A stretch of 64,000 nt of DNA from Epilithonimonas arachidiradicis (GCF_003610695.1 NZ_RAQH01000011.1:62001-126000), one strand, 5' to 3'. Shown: positions 44,931-53,497, counted from the stretch's first letter. Numbers and translations: made by a program. The notes: generated by a model not told the origin, from the letters alone.

Positions 44931-45749
44931 TTATGAATTCGAAACAATATATAAGAGAATAGCTCCAAAAGTGATTCTGAACAACATCCAGGAAATGGTT
45001 GGAATTATCCCGAATTTCAGAATTCTGCATCGTCTCAAATGTTCTAAAAACATTATGAATACTACAATTCCGAAGTAGATAAAATAGAATACTTGGCTAA
45101 AATTGAAGAATAAAGCGGGAATTAAAAGTAATGTTCCAAGCAAAGAAACGGTCATCATATTTCCAAGATAATCCCAGATTCTGTCTTTGAGATAAATTCC
45201 CATAAATGCGCTCTGCCAAAGGATTTGCATACAGCAGATGAAAAATTCTAATCCAAAATTATTTTTAAAATCCGGGAACAAACGCTGATTGTAAAATCCT
45301 AAAACATAAGCGGAAAACAATAAAACAAAAGCAAGGTAAAACAGTCTATATTTCAAATTGAAATCCGGAACACAATTGTCTTTGGTCAAATCTTTTTTGG
45401 AAGGAATAATCTGTTTTCTGTTGTAAGAAACGAATTTGTAAAGTCTCTGGAAAAACCAATGAAAAGGCCTTATTCTTGCTATTTTTTCTAAAGTCGGAAA
45501 AGAATTCCCAATGATTGTGAGCAAACTTTCCAGCCCGTAAATTACTCTATTATTTTTTGTATCAATCAATGCGATTTCGTTTTTTGACCGATGAACATCA
45601 ATCTTATTTTTAGTTTCAGAAGTGATTTCTGAAAAAGCTTCTCTTCCGTTTTCATCGAGCATTCCGGATTTGATGAAGCCTTTTGAATAGACGTTGCACA
45701 TTGGACAATCTTTGTCGTAAATGAGAATGTGATTTTGTAAAGTTTTCAT
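44931..45749 (-). CDS. DUF393/DCC thiol-disulfide oxidoreductase with membrane domain (272 aa)
   Basis: The redox motif CPMC sits at residues 17-20 in YDKDCPMCNVYSKGF, a thioredoxin-like DCC domain (about 8-120). Then four or five membrane helices (about 130-265). Such fused proteins are common in Bacteroidetes; the electron partner is unknown. It has its own upstream palindrome, identical in type to the operator before the GbsR gene. Confidence 0.87.
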   Translation of the reverse strand: MKTLQNHILIYDKDCPMCNVYSKGFIKSGMLDENGREAFSEITSETKNKIDVHRSKNEIALIDTKNNRVIYGLESLLTIIGNSFPTLEKIARIRPFHWFFQRLYKFVSYNRKQIIPSKKDLTKDNCVPDFNLKYRLFYLAFVLLFSAYVLGFYNQRLFPDFKNNFGLEFFICCMQILWQSAFMGIYLKDRIWDYLGNMMTVSLLGTLLLIPALFFNFSQVFYFIYFGIVVFIMFLEHLRRCRILKFGIIPTISWMLFRITFGAILLYIVSNS

Positions 45750-45863
45750 TGTGTTTGATTTTAAAGGTTAAGAAAATCGCCTTTCGTTCTTCTATTGTTT
45801 TTGAAAAGAATTATCATAAATATTTTAAACAATAAATTTTTCATAATTTTAAAACATTTTATA

Positions 45864-45883
45864 TTTTCAGTAATTATTGAAAG
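45864..45883. promoter_or_regulatory. Palindromic operator before the DUF393 operon
   Basis: TTTTCAGTAATTATTGAAAG is palindromic at 18 of 20 positions and matches the perfect palindrome before the regulator gene except at two bases. It is 115 nt upstream of the DUF393 ATG. Confidence 0.65.
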
Positions 45884-45895
45884 TTAATTCGAAAT

Positions 45896-45920
45896 AAAAA
45901 AGGAAAACAATCCTTTTCTA
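45896..45920 (-). terminator. Terminator of the GbsR-type regulator gene
   Basis: AAAAGGA and TCCTTTT (45898-45904 and 45911-45917) form a 7-bp stem followed by a T-rich tract on the reverse strand, right after the stop codon. It implies that the DUF393 operon has its own promoter. Confidence 0.7.
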
Positions 45921-46418
45921 TTTTAGTAAGTTGGTGATTTTCCCAACCAGCCAATGATCATCACTTTTTATTGCCAAGTCCATTATATTATTAATTTTGT
46001 TGGTCACGTTTCCAAAATCTTCCATTAGTTTAACAAATTGTTTTGCTTCATCGGAATCATCTTCCACATTTTTCAGTTCTTCTAAAAATGAAACAACAGG
46101 TTCTATTTCTCGCTTTCTGCGCTCTTTTGTAATCTGTTTGAACAGAAACCAAACGTCTTTTTCTGCAACAAAATATTCTTTTCTATCACCTTTTACCAAT
46201 TCTTTTTTCACAATTCCCCAATCCATCAGATTCCGAAGATTCATATTGGCGTTTCCTCTGGAAATTTCCAGTTTTTCCATCACTTCGTCTGTGGACAAGG
46301 GTTTTCCCTCTGCCAAAAGCAAAGCGTGAACCTGCGCCATTGTTCTATTGATTCCCCAGTTGGTGGCAAAAGTTCCCCAAGTCTGGATGTATTTTTCTTT
46401 AGCTTCTGTAAGTTTCAT
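45918..46418 (-). CDS. GbsR/MarR-family transcriptional regulator (166 aa)
   Basis: Winged-helix repressor of about 165 residues: QTWGTFATNWGINRTMAQVHALL, the recognition helix MEKLEISRGNANMNLRNLMDWG and the wing KGDRKEYFVAE. The start is put at MKLTEAKEKY (46418); the reading from 46442 adds residues not seen in the family. It probably binds the 20-bp palindrome at 46463-46482 and thereby represses itself, and likely the DUF393 operon and the divergent small gene. Confidence 0.92.
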   Translation of the reverse strand: MKLTEAKEKYIQTWGTFATNWGINRTMAQVHALLLAEGKPLSTDEVMEKLEISRGNANMNLRNLMDWGIVKKELVKGDRKEYFVAEKDVWFLFKQITKERRKREIEPVVSFLEELKNVEDDSDEAKQFVKLMEDFGNVTNKINNIMDLAIKSDDHWLVGKITNLLK

Positions 46419-46439
46419 TGTAAAGATTAATTTCTTGTA

Positions 46440-46447
46440 CAAATGTA
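46440..46447 (-). promoter_or_regulatory. -7 promoter element of the GbsR-type regulator gene
   Basis: Reverse strand TACATTTG, exact TAnnTTTG. A TTG 19 nt further upstream, inside the palindrome at 46463-46482, is the -33 element, so a bound regulator would cover it. Confidence 0.65.
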
Positions 46448-46462
46448 ATTAATATTTTTGAA

Positions 46463-46482
46463 TTTTCAATAATTATTGAAAA
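46463..46482. promoter_or_regulatory. Perfect 20-bp palindrome, probable GbsR operator
   Basis: TTTTCAATAATTATTGAAAA equals its own reverse complement. It overlaps the -33 region of the regulator promoter. Confidence 0.75.
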
Positions 46483-46527
46483 CAAAATAATACTTTATTT
46501 AATATTAATAGATGTAGAATATTTAGC

Positions 46528-46547
46528 TATTCAATAATTAATAAAAT
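46528..46547. promoter_or_regulatory. Degenerate third operator copy before the 84-aa gene
   Basis: TATTCAATAATTAATAAAAT shares 16 of 20 positions with the perfect palindrome, 65 bp from it, upstream of the divergent small gene. Confidence 0.45.
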
Positions 46548-46584
46548 TAATTTTAAATTAATAATAAAAATAAATCAGATTCAT

Positions 46585-46592
46585 TACATTTG
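46585..46592 (+). promoter_or_regulatory. -7 promoter element of the 84-aa gene
   Basis: TACATTTG, exact TAnnTTTG, 19 nt before the ATG at 46611. Confidence 0.6.
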
Positions 46593-46610
46593 TTTAATAA
46601 TTTTAACCTA

Positions 46611-46865
46611 ATGAAGTATACTTTGTTAAAAAGAAATAAAAGTTTCAAGGCTGATTCTCATTCGCATTTTGTACGATGGATGAGAAAGATGGATTTGCAG
46701 CAATGGACTGACAACAAAGACTTTATGGAGGGTTATGCCTACAGAAAATCGACTTTTGAGAACATCAATATTCGTCACAACAGCGAAGAAGACTTCGTGG
46801 AAGATTTACAAAAAAATAACCTTTTGAAAATAGAATCTTCAAAAGGTTTATTTGGTTTATTTTAA
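46611..46865 (+). CDS. Small unknown protein (84 aa)
   Basis: A polar, basic then acidic small protein with no signal or membrane segment; MKYTLLKRNKSFKAD at the start, HFVRWMRKMDLQQW in the middle. I do not recognise it. It is supported as a gene by a TAnnTTTG promoter 19 nt upstream, codon-like base bias and an intrinsic terminator hairpin in its last codons. Start at 46611 is preferred to 46590, which overlaps the promoter. It is divergent from the GbsR-type regulator and has a weak operator copy, so it may be regulated by it. Confidence 0.65.
   Translation: MKYTLLKRNKSFKADSHSHFVRWMRKMDLQQWTDNKDFMEGYAYRKSTFENINIRHNSEEDFVEDLQKNNLLKIESSKGLFGLF
46818..46863 (+). terminator. Terminator hairpin inside the 3' end of the 84-aa gene
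   Basis: AACCTTTTGAA (46818-46828) pairs perfectly with TTCAAAAGGTT (46838-46848), followed by a T-rich tail. The stem lies within the coding sequence, 17 nt before the stop. Confidence 0.6.
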
Positions 46866-46873
46866 AATTTCGA

Positions 46874-49306
46874 TTAGTAAATCGATGGATATTTTGCCGG
46901 ATTTAATTCGTTGAAAATAGTATAAACTTTCTCTAAAATATCATCCGCAGAAGGCTTACTGAAATAATCGCCATCACTTGCATAAGCTGGTCTGTGATTT
47001 TCAGCCGAAATTGTCAACGGATCTGAATCTAAATATCTAAAAGCTTTTTGTTTCTCCAAAATCTGTTGTAGAATAAACGCAGAAGTTCCACCTTCAACAT
47101 CTTCATCAATCACAACCAATCTATTAGTTTTCTTAACACTTTCTGCAATCTCGTAAGATAAGTCAAACGGAATCAAAGACTGAATATCAATTACTTCGGC
47201 AGAAATTCCTAGTTTCTCTAATTCATTAGCAGCTTCTGTCACAACTCTCCAAGTAGAACCATAAGTTACCAAAGTTACATCAGAACCTTCTTTCGTCACT
47301 TCGATTTTTCCAACCGGAACTGTGAATTCGCCTAAGTTATCCGGTTGTTTTTCTTTCAATCGATAACCGTTTAGACATTCTACAATCACAGCAGGTTCGT
47401 CACTTTGAAGCATTGTATTATAGAATCCGGCAGCTTTTGTCAAACTTCTTGGAACAAGAATGTTGATACCTTTAGAAAGATTCAGAATTCCTGCCATTGG
47501 CGAACCAGAATGCCAAACGCCTTCCAATCTGTGGCCTCTTGTTCTGATAATCACCGGAGCTTTTTGACCACCTTTGGTTCTGTATTGAACTGTTGCCAAA
47601 TCATCACTCATCCCTTGAAGACAGTACAAAATATAATCAAGATATTGAATTTCGGCAATTGGTTTCAAACCTCTCATTGCCATTCCAATGCCTTGACCGA
47701 GAATCGTAGCTTCACGGATTCCAGTATCAGCGATTCTTACATCACCATATTTTTCCTGTAGTCCTTCCAAACCTTGGTTGACATCTCCAATATTTCCTGC
47801 ATCTTCTCCAAAAACTAAAGACTGAGGATATTTTTCAAAGATTTTATCAAAATTATTTCTTACCACTACTCTACCATCCACTTCTTCAGAAGAATCAGAA
47901 AATACAGGTTTGATTTCTTTGATATTAGTCGCTTTCCATTCTGATTCCGAATATAAATGAGAGGAATAATTATCTTTTTCGATTTTTAATAGTTCTTCAT
48001 ATTTCGATTTCAATACATTTCTTTCAGATGAATCTTGATTTCTAGTCAACAACAATGTCTTCCTAACCAATTGGAAAACATCTTTTTTGCTTATCGAAAT
48101 GATTTTATTAAAGGTTTCTATTAAATTTTCAATTTCTGAATTTTGATTCTTAACGGATTCTACCAAAGGTATAACTTCGGATTTGAGATCGGAAATTGTT
48201 TTCTGGTAAGCTTCCCAAGCTTTTTTTTGACCTTCTTTAACCAGTTTTTTAGCTTCAGAATCAATTGAATCTAATTCTTCAGCCGTAGCTAAAAATTCTT
48301 CCTGACCTTCGATTTCGATACTGTAGTCCAAAATCCACTCTCTGAATTTAATTAATCCATCAAATTCGGATTCCCAACTTAATCTGTCCTCAGATTTATA
48401 GCGTTCGTGCGAACCGGAAGTCGAATGTCCTTGCGGCTGAGTCACTTCCGTGACGTGGATTACAACAGGAACGCTTTCATATCTTGCAAAATGTTCAGCT
48501 TTTGCGTAAGCTTCCATCAGCGCCGGATAATCCCAGGCTTTTACCTGGATAATTTCGCAACCTTGATTTTCACCTTCATTTCTTTGGAAACCCGAAAGCA
48601 TTTCAGAAATATCAGCTTTCGCTCTTTGATTTTGTGTCGGAACAGAGATTCCGTAACCATCATCCCAAATTGAAACAATCATTGGAACCTGCAGTGCACA
48701 AGCTGCATTAAGCGTTTCCCAGAAGTGACCTTCTGCTGTAGAAGCATCGCCGATTGTTCCAAAAGCGACTTCGTTACCGTCTTTCGAAAACTTCTCAGAA
48801 CCGTCAAATTTTACAGATTTATAAATTTTAGAAGCCTGAGCCAACCCTAACAATCTCGGCATCTGTCCTGCTGTTGGCGAGATATCAGACGAAATATTTT
48901 TTTGCTCCATCAAGTTTTTCCAACTTCCATCAGCATTCAAACTTCTGGTTGCATAATGCCCATTCATTTGACGCCCTGCAGATGCGGGTTCTCTTTCTAC
49001 ATTTGTATCCGCATAGAGTTGTGCAAAAAAACTTTCTACGGAAACAGCTTCAATAGCCAATGCAAAAGTCTGATCGCGATAGTATCCGGAGCGGAAATCT
49101 CCATTTCTGAAAACTTTTGCCATTGCCAACTGTGGCAATTCTTTTCCGTCACCAAAAATCCCGAACTTTGCTTTCCCGGTCAAAACTTCCCGTCTTCCAA
49201 GATAAGACATCTCGCGAGAAATTCTTCCCAGACGATAATCATTTATGACACTATTTTTAAAGTCCTGAAAAGACACTTGCTGAGTTTCTATATAAGTTGA
49301 TTGCAT
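46874..49306 (-). CDS. 2-oxoacid dehydrogenase E1, alpha and beta subunits fused (810 aa)
   Basis: Residues about 1-380 match E1-alpha with the TPP motif GTIGDASTAEGHFWETLNAA. Residues about 470-810 match E1-beta (FGEDAGNIGDVNQGLEGLQ, RGHRLEGVWHSGSPMAG, DEDVEGGTSAFI). The two are joined by a helical linker, as in the fused branched-chain E1 of many Bacteroidetes, so the substrates are probably branched-chain 2-oxo acids. E2 is not present nearby; LpdA could supply E3. A -7 promoter element is directly upstream. Confidence 0.94.
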   Translation of the reverse strand: MQSTYIETQQVSFQDFKNSVINDYRLGRISREMSYLGRREVLTGKAKFGIFGDGKELPQLAMAKVFRNGDFRSGYYRDQTFALAIEAVSVESFFAQLYADTNVEREPASAGRQMNGHYATRSLNADGSWKNLMEQKNISSDISPTAGQMPRLLGLAQASKIYKSVKFDGSEKFSKDGNEVAFGTIGDASTAEGHFWETLNAACALQVPMIVSIWDDGYGISVPTQNQRAKADISEMLSGFQRNEGENQGCEIIQVKAWDYPALMEAYAKAEHFARYESVPVVIHVTEVTQPQGHSTSGSHERYKSEDRLSWESEFDGLIKFREWILDYSIEIEGQEEFLATAEELDSIDSEAKKLVKEGQKKAWEAYQKTISDLKSEVIPLVESVKNQNSEIENLIETFNKIISISKKDVFQLVRKTLLLTRNQDSSERNVLKSKYEELLKIEKDNYSSHLYSESEWKATNIKEIKPVFSDSSEEVDGRVVVRNNFDKIFEKYPQSLVFGEDAGNIGDVNQGLEGLQEKYGDVRIADTGIREATILGQGIGMAMRGLKPIAEIQYLDYILYCLQGMSDDLATVQYRTKGGQKAPVIIRTRGHRLEGVWHSGSPMAGILNLSKGINILVPRSLTKAAGFYNTMLQSDEPAVIVECLNGYRLKEKQPDNLGEFTVPVGKIEVTKEGSDVTLVTYGSTWRVVTEAANELEKLGISAEVIDIQSLIPFDLSYEIAESVKKTNRLVVIDEDVEGGTSAFILQQILEKQKAFRYLDSDPLTISAENHRPAYASDGDYFSKPSADDILEKVYTIFNELNPAKYPSIY

Positions 49307-49322
49307 AACAATAGAGTTTTGA

Positions 49323-49330
49323 CAAATATA
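49323..49330 (-). promoter_or_regulatory. -7 promoter element of the fused E1 gene
   Basis: Reverse strand TATATTTG, an exact match, 16 nt before the ATG. The transcript would have a leader of only about 10 nt. Confidence 0.55.
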
Positions 49331-49455
49331 AAATTTTTCCGCTAATTTTTACGAAAATGATATTTTTATGATTCTAAAATATTTTATCAATTATTAATTC
49401 ATTCTTGCATAAGAAATTTTTGCCCGGAAAAGAAATGATTCTATAATTTTGAATT

Positions 49456-49749
49456 ATGAAAAAAACAGCCCCACATATCCTGAACGCTTCTACCAATCTA
49501 CTTGGTTTTTGCCTGGTGATTTTAACCTCTTTGAAAATTGCCAAATTTCCCCATCACACTTTTTTGGACGTATGTACTGTTGGTGCCATTTTCAGCTTGT
49601 CCTTAAGTTGTGCACTTTCATTCCTTGCGATGAAGTCTAAGAATTTTAAAACTTCGGGCATCTTGGAAAGCAGCGCAGATATACTTTTTTTCCTGGCACT
49701 ACTTTGCATCATCATATCAGTTCTTATTGTGAGTATCGATGTTGTCTAA
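49456..49749 (+). CDS. Small membrane protein of unknown function (97 aa)
   Basis: Three likely membrane helices (about residues 10-30, 37-58 and 74-96) with short loops; starts MKKTAPHILNAS. I do not recognise the family. An overlapping frame (49449-49640) is discarded, since its composition is not protein-like and it lacks hydrophobic helices. The stop codon overlaps that of the convergent RNase Z gene. It is flanked by no other plus-strand gene. Confidence 0.7.
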   Translation: MKKTAPHILNASTNLLGFCLVILTSLKIAKFPHHTFLDVCTVGAIFSLSLSCALSFLAMKSKNFKTSGILESSADILFFLALLCIIISVLIVSIDVV

Positions 49750-50663
49750 CCGATTTTTACCTGCTCCAGCGCTTTTGGTAAGAAAGAATTTGGGAAGATT
49801 TGTCTGGCTTCGTCCGTCATTACACTCAGGTCGCTATAACGGTTGGAGAAATGACCTAAAATCAATTTTCCGACTTGCGCTTTTTTGGCAATAGTTGCTG
49901 CTTCCAAAGCGGTGGAATGCCCTGTGTAATCTGCCATTTCTTTCAAATTGTGAAGGAAAGTAGACTCGTGGTAAAGAACATCAGCATTTTCTATGATTGG
50001 GATGATATCTTCTTTATATTTCGTATCACTGCAAAATGCATAAGAAACCGACGGTTTCGGGTCGGTCGTTAATAATTCATTTTTGATAACTGCCCCGTCT
50101 TCTGAAACAAAATCTTTTCCTAAACGCAAATTCTGAAAATCACAGATTTCGATTTCTTTGTATTTAGAAATCTCTTTCATATTAAGATGGCGTTCTTTTG
50201 GCTTTTCTTTGAAAAGATATCCATTGCAATAGATTCTGTGATTCAAAGGAATGGTGTAAACTTCTACCCTTTTGTCTTCGTATATTTTGATGGATTCTTT
50301 ACCTTCGAGTTCGTGGTAAATTACTTCAAAACCTTTGTATGTTTCTGTAATTTCAAAAATGGTGTCCATCATTTTCTTGATGCCTTTCGGACCGTAGATG
50401 TTCAATGGTGTTTTTCTTCCTAATAATCTGAATGATGCTACTAATCCCGGTAATCCAAAACAATGGTCACCGTGAAGATGGGAAATGAAAATGTGGTTAA
50501 TCTTAGAAAAACGAACTTTCGCCTTACGCATCTGTACCTGAGTTCCTTCGCCGCAATCAATGAGAAAATGACGCTCTTCCATTTCCAAAAACTGAGATGT
50601 TGGTGAAGAATTAATAGTTGGAATTGCTGAATTGAATCCTAAAATGGTAAGATAAGTGCTCAA
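49746..50663 (-). CDS. rnz: Ribonuclease Z (305 aa)
   Basis: tRNA 3'-end processing endonuclease, metallo-beta-lactamase fold. The motif ISHLHGDHCFGLPGLVASFRLLGR is intact, with LIDCGEGTQVQMR before it and GHSTALEAATIA and LGHFSNRY towards the C-terminus. Size is that of the short RNase Z form. Likely transcribed alone or with the rdgB gene 55 nt upstream. Confidence 0.95.
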   Translation of the reverse strand: MSTYLTILGFNSAIPTINSSPTSQFLEMEERHFLIDCGEGTQVQMRKAKVRFSKINHIFISHLHGDHCFGLPGLVASFRLLGRKTPLNIYGPKGIKKMMDTIFEITETYKGFEVIYHELEGKESIKIYEDKRVEVYTIPLNHRIYCNGYLFKEKPKERHLNMKEISKYKEIEICDFQNLRLGKDFVSEDGAVIKNELLTTDPKPSVSYAFCSDTKYKEDIIPIIENADVLYHESTFLHNLKEMADYTGHSTALEAATIAKKAQVGKLILGHFSNRYSDLSVMTDEARQIFPNSFLPKALEQVKIG

Positions 50664-50718
50664 TTTTTAATAATGGTATTGAAAATTACTGGGTAAAGAT
50701 ACAAAAATGACGTAAAAA

Positions 50719-51303
50719 TCAGACATCACCCCCTCTGGAATTTAGATATTCTAAGAACTTTTTCAAAGCTTCACTTCTATGACTGATTTTATTTTTCTCT
50801 TCAGGCAGCATTTCTGCAAAAGTCTGATTATAATCATCCGGGACAAAAATCGGGTCATAGCCAAAGCCATCGGTTCCAAAAACTTCAGTAGTCAGGTTGC
50901 CATATACACGACCTTCGAAATAATGTTCGCCACCTTCATCTTTATAACACAAAACAGTGATGAAATATGCCCTCCTGTTCGGCTGATCCTTCATCTCATC
51001 CAAAACTTTTTCGATGTTCTTTTTGAAATTGTGATTGCCTGCATAACGTGCTGAGAAAATCCCAGGTCGACCATCCAAAGCTTCTACAACCAATCCGCTG
51101 TCATCGCCAACACTTGGTTTGTCCGTCTTCTCGTAGCAGTATTTGGCCTTGATAAGTGCGTTTGCCTGAAATGTATCGCCGTCTTCGATGATTTCTTCAT
51201 TCAAATCGTAGTCTGACAAACTTGTCACGACATAATCTGTCCCTAATATCTGCTGTATCTCTTCTTTTTTATGCAAATTATGTGTTGCTACTAAAATCTC
51301 CAT
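50719..51303 (-). CDS. rdgB: XTP/dITP pyrophosphatase (RdgB/HAM1, 194 aa)
   Basis: Removes inosine and xanthosine triphosphates from the nucleotide pool. ATHNLHKKEEIQQIL at the start, VGDDSGLVVEALDGRPGIFSARYAG, TDGFGYDPIFVPDD and the C-terminal NKISHRSEALKK complete the signature. Located 55 nt before rnz, perhaps cotranscribed; the repeat at 51.4 kb is upstream. Confidence 0.95.
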   Translation of the reverse strand: MEILVATHNLHKKEEIQQILGTDYVVTSLSDYDLNEEIIEDGDTFQANALIKAKYCYEKTDKPSVGDDSGLVVEALDGRPGIFSARYAGNHNFKKNIEKVLDEMKDQPNRRAYFITVLCYKDEGGEHYFEGRVYGNLTTEVFGTDGFGYDPIFVPDDYNQTFAEMLPEEKNKISHRSEALKKFLEYLNSRGGDV

Positions 51304-51383
51304 TTATATATAATTGATGGTTGATAAATTATAATTTATATGTTTGAAATCTATTTTATTGACATTTGTTTTTATGACCAAAT

Positions 51384-51490
51384 TGCAGCCCGGCTTGAGC
51401 GGAAATCCTTTTTTTGCTTATACTTAATTTCTATCTAACGTGAAATCGTCTGGAAAAAAGATTGGGAGCGGAAGACGGATTAAGCTGCCC
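51384..51490 (-). repeat. Intergenic hairpin repeat, copy 3
   Basis: GCAGCCCGGCTTGAGCGGAAATCC at one end and GGGAGCGGAAGACGGATTAAGCTGC at the other; GCAGC and GCTGC close the stem, and AATCCTTTTTTT...AAAAAAGATT pairs inside around a 40-nt loop. The right end is 6 nt before the stop of the CPBP protease gene. It fills most of the 192-nt gap upstream of rdgB. Confidence 0.75.
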
Positions 51491-51495
51491 TAAAT

Positions 51496-52311
51496 TTAAT
51501 CTTTATAAATAATATTCTTTTGGATTGCGAAAAAATAAAATGGTATTATAAAAATCGCTAATCCTACTGCTAATAATAGTTCGGGTTTAATTTTAAACAA
51601 ATCAGAAAAAGTTTCTGAATCTGAATATAACATCATCATTGCCGACACCAGATTGTTGAATGCGTGAAGCAAAATTGGCATCAGCAGCGATTTGGTTTTG
51701 TAGTACACCAAACCTAATACCAAACCGAGCAGCATGGCGCCTGCAAACTGCCAAGGATTGAAATGGACGACGCCGAAAATGAACGCCGAAATGATAATTG
51801 CCGTGACTGGTTTGACTTTGTTATTCAGCATTCCTTTCATAATGATGCCTCGGAAAAGGATTTCTTCCAGAATTGGCGCGAGAATGACTGTCATTATTAA
51901 TAATGAAATTGGCTCTTTAGCGAATTTTGCAAATTGCTCTGAGTACATTTTGTAAATTTCGCCGAGCAAATCGCCTGTTGTCGGAATGAGTTGTGTGGTG
52001 TAATCTGCAACCAGCATCATCCCAAACATCATTGGAAATATCAATAGATAAATGCGAAATGGCTTGGTAGAGAAATCGAAATTGAGTTTGTTGCCATCTT
52101 TTCTTACGATAAAAAAATCGAAAAAGAGAATAGGAACTACCATTGATGCCGTGTACATCAAAATATTGAAAATCCCAGTATCACTAATGTCTTGTCCGAA
52201 AAATGAAGACAATCCTAAACCAATTGCATACATCAATGACTGACCAATAAACAGCCCGACAACCAATAAAATCCCTACGAAAAAATCGACTTTGTAATTC
52301 TGTTCTTTCAT
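51496..52311 (-). CDS. CPBP (Abi/CAAX-type) intramembrane metalloprotease (271 aa)
   Basis: Seven or eight membrane helices. The catalytic EE motif is in LAPILEEILFRG, the second histidine motif in FGVVHFNPWQF, and the third in LLHAFNNLVS. The start is at MKEQNYKVDF (52311), overlapping the preceding stop by one base (TAATG); the longer reading from 52407 is not supported. Members of the family process prenylated proteins or control bacteriocin immunity; the substrate here is unknown. Confidence 0.9.
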   Translation of the reverse strand: MKEQNYKVDFFVGILLVVGLFIGQSLMYAIGLGLSSFFGQDISDTGIFNILMYTASMVVPILFFDFFIVRKDGNKLNFDFSTKPFRIYLLIFPMMFGMMLVADYTTQLIPTTGDLLGEIYKMYSEQFAKFAKEPISLLIMTVILAPILEEILFRGIIMKGMLNNKVKPVTAIIISAFIFGVVHFNPWQFAGAMLLGLVLGLVYYKTKSLLMPILLHAFNNLVSAMMMLYSDSETFSDLFKIKPELLLAVGLAIFIIPFYFFAIQKNIIYKD

Positions 52312-53363
52312 TATTTGAGTTCTTTCATATAAACTAAAGGTTCTGATTTGAAAGTTACATCTTCCGGATGAAATATCTTGAAATAATCTCTCAAAACCAA
52401 ATCGCATCTTACAACACCCGATTCGAAATAGTCATTCGAACCATCTTTCTCTCGGTTGTTTATCATATATAAGTTGCCGGAATTGAAGACTTTCATTTTG
52501 CTGTAATTGGGATTCAAAGTCTGTAATTCTTTTTTGTTCCGATGCGGACTGATATTGATCCAATAATTGACATTCTCTGACTTAACGAAAACTTCCTCGA
52601 AGCTCAACGGAACGGAAGAAGATTCTTTGTTATCTTTCAGGATGTAATTTCCGCCAGCATCGCTGATAAATCTTGCGACAAAGGAATTTCCGCCCGGTAA
52701 AAACCATTGACTTCCGTACATTTCATTGCAAAGAATATTCGGTTTGATTGAGGTTTTAGAAGCTAGGGTTTGAATCTTTTTGTAATTGTCTTCGATATTT
52801 TTGAATGCTTTCTCTGCTTGTTCTTCTGCTCCGAATAGTTTTCCAAATAACAACAGATATTTCGATTTTTCTAAAGGATTTTGCTCTAAGAATTCATCTA
52901 AGAAAATCAATTCAATTCCAGTTTTCTGTAAGATATCGTACGTATTGGCGAAATTGGGAACGTAGTTGGTAAAAATAACGTCTGGTTTATTAGAAAGGAT
53001 TTTTTCAATATCATACTTTTGTTCGTTTCCGATATTAAGAATTTGATTTTGATTAATTAATTGATGAATTTTTTCTGAGAAAATATACTCCGGACTGGAA
53101 ACACCTGTGATTTTATTTTCTAAATTAAGTTCCGAAAAGTAGCCAATCAGGCTTGAATTAAGCAACATTGCTTTCTGAAATGGCAATTTTTCTTTTGAAA
53201 TGACATTTTTAAATTTCCCTGAATTAACAACCAGATTTTTTGAATCATCCGAATAATTAACTCTTTCCGAGATAGTTATATTTCCTGATTCGGATTTCGA
53301 TATTTCTTTTTTACAGGAAATTGTAAAAAGAAAGAAAATTAAAAGTAAAAAAATGCGTTTCAT
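52311..53363 (-). CDS. Periplasmic-binding-protein-like lipoprotein, iron/heme/B12 type (350 aa)
   Basis: A lipobox (LFTISCKK, Cys 17) marks a lipoprotein. The rest has the BtuF/FepB-like bilobal fold with a long linker helix: ITGVSSPEYIF, KPDVIFTNYVPNF, LGKYL-like stretch KYLLLFGKLFGAEEQA and NYILKDNKESSSVPLSFEEV. Ligand likely a metal chelate or corrinoid. No permease or ATPase is adjacent; the next gene is the CPBP protease, with coupled translation. Confidence 0.86.
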   Translation of the reverse strand: MKRIFLLLIFFLFTISCKKEISKSESGNITISERVNYSDDSKNLVVNSGKFKNVISKEKLPFQKAMLLNSSLIGYFSELNLENKITGVSSPEYIFSEKIHQLINQNQILNIGNEQKYDIEKILSNKPDVIFTNYVPNFANTYDILQKTGIELIFLDEFLEQNPLEKSKYLLLFGKLFGAEEQAEKAFKNIEDNYKKIQTLASKTSIKPNILCNEMYGSQWFLPGGNSFVARFISDAGGNYILKDNKESSSVPLSFEEVFVKSENVNYWINISPHRNKKELQTLNPNYSKMKVFNSGNLYMINNREKDGSNDYFESGVVRCDLVLRDYFKIFHPEDVTFKSEPLVYMKELK

Positions 53364-53387
53364 CTTCCAAAGAACGTAAAAAAGTAC

Positions 53388-53395
53388 TATATTTG
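53388..53395 (+). promoter_or_regulatory. -7 promoter element of tRNA-Arg
   Basis: TATATTTG, an exact match, 15 nt before the first base of the tRNA. Confidence 0.6.
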
Positions 53396-53410
53396 CAAAC
53401 CTTTAAACAA

Positions 53411-53484
53411 GGCCTCGTGGCGCAACTGAATAGCGCATCTGATTACGGCTCAGAAGGTTACAGGTTTGAATCCTGTCGAGGTCA
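53411..53484 (+). tRNA. tRNA-Arg (anticodon ACG)
   Basis: The 74-nt cloverleaf has acceptor GGCCTCG paired with CGAGGTC (one G-T), D-stem GCGC/GCGC, anticodon stem TCTGA/TCAGA with loop TTACGGC (anticodon ACG, read as ICG after A34 deamination) and T-arm ACAGG/CCTGT with TTTGAAT. CCA is not encoded. A promoter element precedes it and a strong terminator follows. Confidence 0.95.
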
Positions 53485-53497
53485 CAAATAGCCAAAT

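Noticed and set aside
49449-49640. 63-aa frame overlapping the 97-aa membrane protein
   Set aside because: The other frame has three clear hydrophobic helices and the better start.
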